10,670 nt of DNA, taken from positions 1-10,670 of the forward strand of contig DATGLE010000149.1 in assembly GCA_035294325.1 (NCBI GenBank), read 5' to 3'. Under the pieces are notes generated by a model. That model saw only the letters and a program-made list of their open reading frames with translations, was not told the origin of the DNA and ran no database searches. Positions 6,294 through 10,670 of this stretch are shown here, piece after piece (positions within the stretch are counted from its first letter, which is position 1; each line of letters opens with the position of its first letter). Made by a program: the position numbers and the translations under genes. This DNA comes from DATGLE01 sp035294325 (GTDB taxonomy: Bacteria; Chloroflexota; Ktedonobacteria; Ktedonobacterales; Ktedonobacteraceae).

Positions 6294-6410
6294 CGCTGGC
6301 TCGCCCCTGCGGCGCTTGCCTGAGCTAGAATCTGGTGCGACAGGCGCGCAGCGCGCCTGTCGCACCAGATTCTATCCCCCGTTGTGCAGCGAAGCTGCGC
6401 GAACCGCCGG
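6294..6410 (-). repeat. Palindromic intergenic element D (inverted copy)
   Basis: The core, 6326-6349 and 6351-6374, has perfect 24-base arms around a single A; the tip is CAGGCGCGC-A-GCGCGCCTG. Read on the minus strand, the flank after the core (6323-6294) matches the right flank of element A at 27 of 30 positions. On the other side lie a mini-hairpin GCAGC-GAA-GCTGC (6386-6398) and GCGCGAACCGCC (6397-6408), whose complement GGCGGTTCGCGC resembles the left flanks of A and B. The element is therefore an inverted copy of the same family. It begins 32 bases upstream of the regulator's start codon. Confidence 0.75.
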
Positions 6411-6456
6411 TGAGAGGGCGCTGAGAATCGGATATTCTCTTAAATCCTCATAATGG

Positions 6457-6501
6457 CTGCGACTTTGGTCGCAGTCACCAGGCGCCTCCTATTAGTATAC
6501 T
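6457..6501 (+). promoter_or_regulatory. Crp-type operator and class II promoter, module 1
   Basis: CTGCGAC-TTTG-GTCGCAG (6457-6474) is a perfect 18-bp palindrome; written as TGCGA-N6-TCGCA it has the spacing of the E. coli CRP site TGTGA-N6-TCACA. TATACT (6496-6501) is a good -10 box, starting 22 bases after the palindrome's last base. There is no good -35 box, and the palindrome centre lies about 41.5 bases before the expected start near 6507, as at class II activated promoters. The same layout occurs at 8768-8812. The perfect symmetry would also let the site serve the divergent regulator gene. A small inverted repeat, GAGAAT-CGGAT-ATTCTC (6423-6439), lies further left. Confidence 0.7.
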
Positions 6502-6560
6502 GTGTGCAAAGCAAAGCGACAATGTATCTCGATCTTTATCTATTATAAGGAGAGGAAGCT

Positions 6561-6824
6561 ATGACCAGTCTGGTTGACGAATGGCGGGAGCAGGCTGCCG
6601 CGACACTCGATGTACGGCCCGACCTGGAACGAGGAGACGAGCCTTTTACGCGTATCATGGAGACGGCGGCAACCATTCAGCCGGGCGCGACGCTGGTACT
6701 TACCGCTCCTTTCGAGCCGGTGCCGCTCTACGCGGCGCCTGGCGAAAGAGGTTTCTCACATGAGAGTCACTGCGTGTCGCCCGATGAGTGGGTAATCCGC
6801 TTTACCCGCCTTCCCCATGCCTGA
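6561..6824 (+). CDS. DUF2249-domain protein, module 1
   Basis: 87 residues, nearly all one DUF2249 domain (PF10006), a small TusA-like alpha/beta fold of unproven function that often accompanies hemerythrins, nitrogen-oxide enzymes and NnrS proteins. Marks: LDVRP at 16-20, GDEPFTRIMETAATIQPGAT at 25-44, the hallmark APFEPVPLY at 49-57, then a C-terminal strand WVIRFTR at 77-83. One cysteine (C71) is present, not at the position of the catalytic cysteine of TusA. The start at ATG 6561 has AAGGAGAGG five bases upstream. It is the first gene of a two-gene operon; the stop codon lies 40 bases before the NnrS-like start. The Crp-type palindrome and -10 box upstream suggest activation by the divergent regulator. 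A role as a small partner for haem, iron or electron transfer is inference only. Confidence 0.85.
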   Translation: MTSLVDEWREQAAATLDVRPDLERGDEPFTRIMETAATIQPGATLVLTAPFEPVPLYAAPGERGFSHESHCVSPDEWVIRFTRLPHA

Positions 6825-6864
6825 CCTTTATGTTGCCGGTTACACCGAAAGGAGCACTAACGCT

Positions 6865-8205
6865 ATGAGCCAGGCGAGACCCACGCATCTTTCCAGCTCC
6901 TTTAAAGAGCCAGGCCCGACCATCACTATGAGCGGGGGCCCATCCGGCGCGCTGGCCGGGCGCCGCAACGTGCCGCTGAGGCTGCCGCTGCCGTTCTTGC
7001 TGACCGGGGTGTGCGCGGCGGCCCTGTTCGGCTTGCTGCTGCCCTGGATCGGCCCGGAGGCACTCCAGGCGCCAGGCTTTCCGCATGTGCTGGCGCTGGT
7101 CCACCTGGTGACGCTCGGCTGGCTGACGATGACGATTATGGGAGCATCGCTGCAACTGGTCCCGGTGATCGCTGTGACCACCCTGCGCACGACGCGTTTT
7201 ACAGGCTGGCATTACCCATTATTCGCTGGCGGCGTGCTCATACTCCTGAGCGGCTTCTGGTGGATGCAGACAACGCTGTTGATCGCCGGTGGTACGCTGA
7301 TCGCGCTGGCTGTCGTACAGTATGTGGTTACGCTCGGCATGACGCTGAAACACGCAACGGCGCAGCCGCTGACCGTTCGTTTTCTCGTCGCCTCCCTCTG
7401 TTTTCTATGCCTCGTTATCAGCCTGGGCTTAACGGCGGCGCTCGATTTCCGCTTCGGCTTTCTTGATGCCGGGCTAGACCGCCTGCTGCTGATCCACCTC
7501 ACGCTGGGCATCGTTGGCTGGCTTACCAACCTGGTGATCGGCGTCTCCTACACCCTGGTGCGCCTGTTCGCCCTGGTGCATGGTCATGATGAGAGACCCG
7601 GCAAGCGTATCTTCCTGCTCTTGCAGGCCGGTATCCTGGCACTGGCATCAGGATTCCTCTGCTCATGGTATCCGCTGGTCCTCGCGGGCGGCGTGGTGCT
7701 GGTCGGAGCTTGCTGGCTCTTTGCCCTCGACTACGCTCGCATGCTGCGCCTGCGGCGGCGCAAGCGCCTCGATGTCACACACTATCATGGCATCGCAGCC
7801 GTCGTCTATCTCGCGCTCGTCATGCCAGCGGGGCTGGCTGCGGTCCTGCTGGGAGTTGGGCAGCCCGCCGTCTTCGTCGCCCTCGGGCTGGCCGCGCTGG
7901 TGGGCTGGATCGGACAGAGCGCCATCGGCTACCTGTACAAAATTGTGCCTTTCCTGGTATGGAACGAGCGCTACGGCCCGCTGGTTGGACGCCAGAAGGT
8001 ACCGCTGATGCGTGATATGCTCTCTGAGCGCGTGGCCTGGGTGAGCCTGGGCTGCATCAATTTTGGCCTGCCCGTGAGCATCTTCGCCGCGCTTCTCGGC
8101 CTTGTCATCCCCTTTCAGATCGGCAGCAGCCTGCTCGGTGCCGGGCTTCTGCTGGCCGCCATCAACATTGTAAGCATTGTACGCCACCTCAATCATTCAA
8201 GATGA
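6865..8205 (+). CDS. NnrS-like / haem-copper oxidase subunit I-like membrane protein
   Basis: 446 residues with about 12 hydrophobic segments. It resembles NnrS-type proteins, or the subunit I-like proteins of Chloroflexota, which share the 12-helix plan of haem-copper oxidases. Histidines lie at membrane-helix ends: FPHVLALVHLVTLGWLTMTI (H74, H80), LLIHLTLGIVGWLTNLVIG (H211) and VTHYHGIAAVVYL (H306, H308). NnrS is known to bind haem and copper and to protect against nitric oxide in Rhodobacter and Vibrio; whether this protein does so is inference. The full His set of an active oxidase was not recognised, and no oxidase subunit II is nearby. The start is ATG 6865, because AAAGGAG lies ten bases upstream; ATG 6817 would overlap the preceding gene but has no ribosome site. 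Its stop codon touches the 50-bp palindrome. Confidence 0.75.
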   Translation: MSQARPTHLSSSFKEPGPTITMSGGPSGALAGRRNVPLRLPLPFLLTGVCAAALFGLLLPWIGPEALQAPGFPHVLALVHLVTLGWLTMTIMGASLQLVPVIAVTTLRTTRFTGWHYPLFAGGVLILLSGFWWMQTTLLIAGGTLIALAVVQYVVTLGMTLKHATAQPLTVRFLVASLCFLCLVISLGLTAALDFRFGFLDAGLDRLLLIHLTLGIVGWLTNLVIGVSYTLVRLFALVHGHDERPGKRIFLLLQAGILALASGFLCSWYPLVLAGGVVLVGACWLFALDYARMLRLRRRKRLDVTHYHGIAAVVYLALVMPAGLAAVLLGVGQPAVFVALGLAALVGWIGQSAIGYLYKIVPFLVWNERYGPLVGRQKVPLMRDMLSERVAWVSLGCINFGLPVSIFAALLGLVIPFQIGSSLLGAGLLLAAINIVSIVRHLNHSR

Positions 8206-8255
8206 AAGGGCATGCATCAAAGCAAGGGCATGCCCTTGCTTTGATGCATGCCCTT
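8206..8255. repeat. Perfect 50-bp palindrome between convergent genes
   Basis: Positions 8206-8230 are the exact reverse complement of 8231-8255, with no spacer. Each arm contains AAGGGCATGC twice or its complement: the centre is AAGGGCATGCCCTT (8224-8237) and the outer ends repeat AAGGGCATGC and GCATGCCCTT, separated by ATCAAAGC and its complement. It begins on the base after the NnrS-like stop codon and ends 14 bases before the stop of the gene on the other strand. It may work as a bidirectional terminator or transcript-end hairpin, but no T-run follows on either strand. It does not carry the flanks of elements A, B and D. Confidence 0.85.
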
Positions 8256-8269
8256 GTGCATCCCCTCCT

Positions 8270-8587
8270 TCACAGGCCGAGCTGGCGGCGCCCCTCCGCT
8301 GTCATGCGCTCAGGACTCCAGGGTGGATCCCAGACCAGCCGGATCTCACCGGCAGTCAGTCCCGGTACATCCTGGAGCGCCACCCCGACTCCTTCGCTGA
8401 TCGATTCGTGCAGCGGACAGCCCGGCGTCGTCAGCGTCATTACAATCGTCAGGAAACCATCGGCGCTGACATCCAGGTCATAGATCAGGCCCAGATCGAC
8501 GATATTCACCCCCAGTTCGGGATCGTAAACATCGTGCAGCGCTTCATAGACCTGCTCCTTGATGCTCGCTGTCTCCGTTTTATCCAT
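8270..8587 (-). CDS. MIP18/DUF59 Fe-S assembly factor (SufT/PaaD-like)
   Basis: 105 residues, a complete FeS_assembly_P domain (PF01883). Signature regions: DPELGVNIVDLGLIYDLDV at 22-40, the strand FLTIVMTLTTPGCPLHESI at 45-63 with the conserved cysteine C57, and the C-terminal WDPPWSPERMTAEGRRQLG at 86-104. Relatives (SufT, PaaD, eukaryotic MIP18) help mature iron-sulfur proteins or load the PaaABCE oxygenase. No paa or suf genes are in the window, so a general maturation role is more likely, possibly repair of clusters damaged by nitric oxide given the neighbours. The start is ATG 8587, with AAAGG eight bases upstream; GTG 8611 would add eight residues and lacks such a site. It is transcribed towards the first NnrS-like gene, and its own promoter was not recognised. 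Confidence 0.88.
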   Translation of the reverse strand: MDKTETASIKEQVYEALHDVYDPELGVNIVDLGLIYDLDVSADGFLTIVMTLTTPGCPLHESISEGVGVALQDVPGLTAGEIRLVWDPPWSPERMTAEGRRQLGL

Positions 8588-8767
8588 AGTTTCTGCCTTT
8601 CTTCGAAACACAGATGCCTTTTCAGATACACTCGTGTGCTCGCGCCTGCACCGCTTACTCCATCCTTTGCGACGCAGAGCCGCGCGAGGAGAGTGAGGAC
8701 GCTGAAAATGAGACCTTCTCAGGTGAAGATGTTACCAGATAGTGTAGCCCGCACGCGGTAGGACAGT
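8588..8767. other. Spacer between the DUF59 and second DUF2249 genes
   Basis: This divergent spacer should hold the DUF59 promoter, but no convincing -35/-10 pair was found on the minus strand. A 17-codon frame from ATG 8708 to TAG 8761 has a purine-rich stretch upstream but no recognisable product. The rest, 8768-8892, is described separately as a promoter and a leader hairpin. Confidence 0.4.
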
Positions 8768-8812
8768 CTGTAACAAAAGTCGCAGCGCAAGGCACCGCGC
8801 TCCTGGTAGAGT
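8768..8812 (+). promoter_or_regulatory. Crp-type operator and class II promoter, module 2
   Basis: CTGTAAC-AAAA-GTCGCAG (8768-8785) has the same right half-site as the palindrome at 6457-6474 and a left half-site differing at two of seven bases. TAGAGT (8807-8812), a four-of-six match to the -10 consensus, starts 22 bases after the palindrome, exactly as at the first module. The expected transcript start is near 8818, giving a leader of about 75 bases. The weaker left half-site and -10 suggest lower or more regulator-dependent expression. Confidence 0.6.
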
Positions 8813-8822
8813 ATTTCTATCA

Positions 8823-8845
8823 TCACCGGAGATCGTTTCCGGTGA
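8823..8845 (+). promoter_or_regulatory. Hairpin at the 5' end of the module 2 leader
   Basis: TCACCGGA (8823-8830) pairs perfectly with TCCGGTGA (8838-8845) around the loop GATCGTT. If transcription begins near 8818, this 8-bp hairpin stands within the first few bases of the mRNA, a position typical of transcript-stabilising hairpins. It could instead be an operator. Confidence 0.45.
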
Positions 8846-8892
8846 CGGCAATGGACATATGAGAACAGATCTACAAAGGAGTTGATAGAACT

Positions 8893-8913
8893 TTGAGCAA
8901 ATCAGTTGTTCAA
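8893..8913 (+). promoter_or_regulatory. Inverted repeat over the TTG start codon
   Basis: TTGAGCAA-ATCAG-TTGTTCAA: eight-base arms with one mismatch (a G-U pair in RNA) around five bases. The first three bases are the start codon of the DUF2249 gene. In mRNA the hairpin would hide the start codon but leave the ribosome site AAAGGAG (8875-8881) free. It might tune translation, act as a regulator site, or be a chance result of the codons. Confidence 0.35.
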
Positions 8914-9141
8914 GATCTCGATGTACGAACCATCGTGCCCCGCGAGCGTCACCCGCTCATCTTCGCGCGCCTGGATGCCCTTAACGTCGGCGACACGCTG
9001 CGCCTGATTAACGATCACGATCCCAAACCGCTCAAATACCAGTTGCTCGCCGAGCGTCCCGATATGTTCCAGTGGGAACCGGAGCAGCAGGGGCCAGAGG
9101 AGTGGATAATCCGTATTCGCAAAGTCGCCAGCGAGGAATAA
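8893..9141 (+). CDS. DUF2249-domain protein, module 2
   Basis: 82 residues, a DUF2249 domain of the more typical type: DLDVRTIVPRERHPLIF at 8-24, then NDHDPKPLKYQ at 40-50 (the usual DHDPxPLxYQ hallmark), FQWEPEQQGPEEWIIRIRK at 59-77. It has no cysteine. The histidines H20 and H42, with the neighbouring acidic residues, are conserved in the family and could bind metal, but that is not shown. The first DUF2249 protein has FEPVPLY instead of DHDPKPLKY, so the two are different subfamilies and not a recent duplication. The start is TTG 8893 with AAAGGAG eleven bases upstream; no ATG is available. The start codon lies in an inverted repeat (8893-8913). An NnrS-like gene follows after 73 bases, very likely in the same operon. 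Confidence 0.87.
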   Translation: MSKSVVQDLDVRTIVPRERHPLIFARLDALNVGDTLRLINDHDPKPLKYQLLAERPDMFQWEPEQQGPEEWIIRIRKVASEE

Positions 9142-9214
9142 TTCGCCGGCGACCTTCCACTGAAGGCGCGCAGTTGCAAAGGGCAGGACAGTAGAAGCGC
9201 ATTGAGGAGCAACA

Positions 9215-10651
9215 ATGAAAGCAGGCACAGAGGAGAACGCAACCTCACGTTCTTCACAAGGATCGAAAAGCACAGCCCGGCAGGAGCCGTTTGCACGCGT
9301 GGCCCCGGTGCTCAGGGCGGCGCTACTGCTGGGCGTGTGTGGAGGCTTTACGCTGGCTACGATCCTGACGCTGAGCTACGCGCTGGCGCTCCCGCTCGGA
9401 ACCTGGTGGGCGGCGCTGGCCCAGGCTCACGGCCATCTTCAATTGTATGGTTGGGCTGGACTGTTCGTGCTGGGGGTAGCGCTCCATTTTCTACCCAGAC
9501 TGCGCGGAACGCCGCTGGCAGCCCCGGCCCTGGTTCCCTGGCTGCTGGGCGCACAGGTTGTCAGCCTGTGCCTGCGTGCGCTGAGCCAGCCGGCACTCGT
9601 CATCACAGGAGCGCTGCCCTGGCGCGTGCTGCTCATTGGCAGCGGCATACTGGAGGCCGCAGCACTTATCGGGGCCATTGTCCTGCTCGGCCTGACCTTC
9701 CTGCACGGCCCGGCACTCGCGACGCGCCCCGCCTTCAAGAGCACACTGCTATTGATGGCTGGCGCGTGCTGCGCGCTGGCCCTGGCCGGTATAAGCAATC
9801 TGGTCAACACGGTGCAGGCGGCGGCGTCCTCCGGGCTGGTCAACCAGGCGGGGGATGATCTCAACGTCACTATCGGGCTGTTCGGCTTTCTCGTATCTAT
9901 GGCGCTGGCGATGTCGGTGCGCTCCCTTCCGATGTACGCCGGCCTGGAAGCCTTCCCGGGGCGCATCATCCGTCCGCTCTCCACGCTGTACCTGCTGGGG
10001 GTGACGCTGCTTTGCCTGGGAACTCTGCCGCTGGCGTGGGCCGCCTGGCTGGAAGGAGCGGGCATGTGCCTGGCCGGAGGGACACTGCTGCTCTTTATCT
10101 GCGCTTTCCTGCTGTTGATGCGGACGCGCGGGCGCCTGCCACAGCGCGTGGGCCAGCTCGCTCCCCATCCTCAGACGCTGGCGCAGTCGTACAGGCGCCA
10201 GGTCTCGCACGAGAGCCGCACGTATGGCCCGTTTGTGACGCTGGTGGGCAGCGCCTATCTCTGGGCAGCGCTCGGCGGCGCGCTGCTCATGGTGAATGGG
10301 ATCGGACTGCTGCTGCATGGCAGCCCGATTATCAGCATGGATGCCATACGCCACTGCCTGGCACTTGGCTTTATTGCCCTGCTGATCTGCGGCATCGCCC
10401 CGCGCATGCTGCCCGGCTTTTCCGGCGGCAAGATCGTCTCGGCGAAACTCGTGCATGCCACCCTCTGGCTCGGCAACATCGCGGCGTTTTTGCGCGTTGC
10501 GACACTGCTGCTCCCTCCGCTTTTCCTCGCACCCGGTCCAGCAGAACAGGCGCTCATAACTTTCGCCTTCGGGCTATCCGGGCCTGTCGGCCTGGCGCTC
10601 GCTGCATGCCTGCTCGTGAACCTCTGGCCCGCGCTGCATCAGGCCGCCTGA
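9215..10651 (+). CDS. NnrS-family haem-copper membrane protein
   Basis: 478 residues: about 30 polar N-terminal residues, then about 12 hydrophobic segments. Family marks of NnrS (PF05940) are clear: AQAHGHLQLYGWAGLFVLGV (H72, H74) followed by ALHFLPRL (H91), and DAIRHCLALGFIALLICGIA (H380) followed by PRMLPGFSG near 396-404. A further histidine-bearing helix follows at KLVHATLWLG (H414). NnrS proteins bind haem and copper and lessen nitric oxide toxicity, apparently by guarding iron pools; the mechanism is not settled. This copy fits the family better than the NnrS-like protein of the first module and is clearly different from it. The start is ATG 9215 with GAGGAG five bases upstream. It follows the second DUF2249 gene by 73 bases without a terminator, so it should share the Crp-type promoter at 8768-8812. 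The window ends 19 bases after its stop. Confidence 0.82.
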   Translation: MKAGTEENATSRSSQGSKSTARQEPFARVAPVLRAALLLGVCGGFTLATILTLSYALALPLGTWWAALAQAHGHLQLYGWAGLFVLGVALHFLPRLRGTPLAAPALVPWLLGAQVVSLCLRALSQPALVITGALPWRVLLIGSGILEAAALIGAIVLLGLTFLHGPALATRPAFKSTLLLMAGACCALALAGISNLVNTVQAAASSGLVNQAGDDLNVTIGLFGFLVSMALAMSVRSLPMYAGLEAFPGRIIRPLSTLYLLGVTLLCLGTLPLAWAAWLEGAGMCLAGGTLLLFICAFLLLMRTRGRLPQRVGQLAPHPQTLAQSYRRQVSHESRTYGPFVTLVGSAYLWAALGGALLMVNGIGLLLHGSPIISMDAIRHCLALGFIALLICGIAPRMLPGFSGGKIVSAKLVHATLWLGNIAAFLRVATLLLPPLFLAPGPAEQALITFAFGLSGPVGLALAACLLVNLWPALHQAA

Positions 10652-10670
10652 AAGGCAGGGTTAAGACTGA

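Noticed and set aside
704..6410. Insertion sequence or MITE flanked by target duplications
   Set aside because: No transposase frame, and no convincing direct duplications were found at the edges of elements A, B and D; the edges are not sharply defined. Kept only as a repeat family.
6817..6864. Upstream ATG start for the first NnrS-like gene, overlapping the DUF2249 stop codon
   Set aside because: No ribosome site precedes it, while ATG 6865 has AAAGGAG at ten bases; the added 16 residues show no family sequence.
8177..8761. A 194-codon open frame on the plus strand
   Set aside because: It crosses the 50-bp palindrome and runs antisense through the whole DUF59 gene, whose motifs are intact. 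The cysteine-rich beginning is produced by the palindrome.
8708..8761. A 17-codon small protein
   Set aside because: No recognisable sequence, no promoter, and it lies inside the spacer directly upstream of the Crp-type operator; purine-rich DNA alone is weak support.
9749..10456. A 235-codon open frame on the minus strand
   Set aside because: Antisense to the NnrS-family gene; low-complexity R/Q/A-rich product and no ribosome site or family match.

Overview
The window looks like chromosomal DNA of a GC-rich, multi-gene-family bacterium, most likely a Chloroflexota member close to Ktedonobacteria. That placement is inference: it rests on small DUF2249 proteins paired with NnrS-like membrane proteins, a Crp-type regulator without cysteines, and hairpin-rich spacers. 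No rRNA, tRNA, CRISPR array, integrase or transposase gene was seen. Thirteen features are genes: twelve apparently intact CDSs and one truncated pseudogene.

Layout. 1-2944 (+): a MerR-type regulator behind its own palindrome-rich promoter, then an MFS exporter that overlaps a divergent lipoate ligase-like gene. 2945-4032 (+): a hairpin element, a near-consensus sigma-70 promoter and a PIG-L/LmbE deacetylase. 4033-4186: a bidirectional terminator overlapping a long inverted repeat. 4187-5122 (-): a membrane-anchored C39-like cysteine peptidase. 5328-6261 (-): the C-terminal remnant of an SRPBCC protein directly behind a Crp/Fnr-family regulator. 6561-8205 (+): DUF2249 protein plus NnrS-like membrane protein. 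8270-8587 (-): MIP18/SufT-like Fe-S assembly factor, convergent across a perfect 50-bp palindrome. 8893-10651 (+): a second DUF2249 protein plus a second NnrS-like membrane protein.

The right half appears to be one regulon. Each DUF2249 gene is preceded by the same 18-bp palindrome (half-site CTGCGAC, 7-4-7, which can be read as TGCGA-N6-TCGCA), and in both cases a -10-like hexamer starts 22 bases after the palindrome's last base. This is the geometry of a class II Crp/Fnr-activated promoter. The nearby Crp-type regulator has the same Arg-Glu-(3)-Arg recognition-helix residues with which E. coli CRP reads TGTGA-N6-TCACA. I infer that this regulator activates two parallel DUF2249 + NnrS-like modules, probably linked to nitric oxide, haem/copper or Fe-S stress. 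The signal it senses is not visible in the sequence.

The spacers hold large perfect or near-perfect palindromes. Three of them (near 704-805, 2982-3077 and 6294-6410, the last inverted) share flanking and hairpin-tip motifs while their outer arms are unrelated in sequence. They look like a small intergenic repeat family with fixed ends and variable but self-complementary arms.
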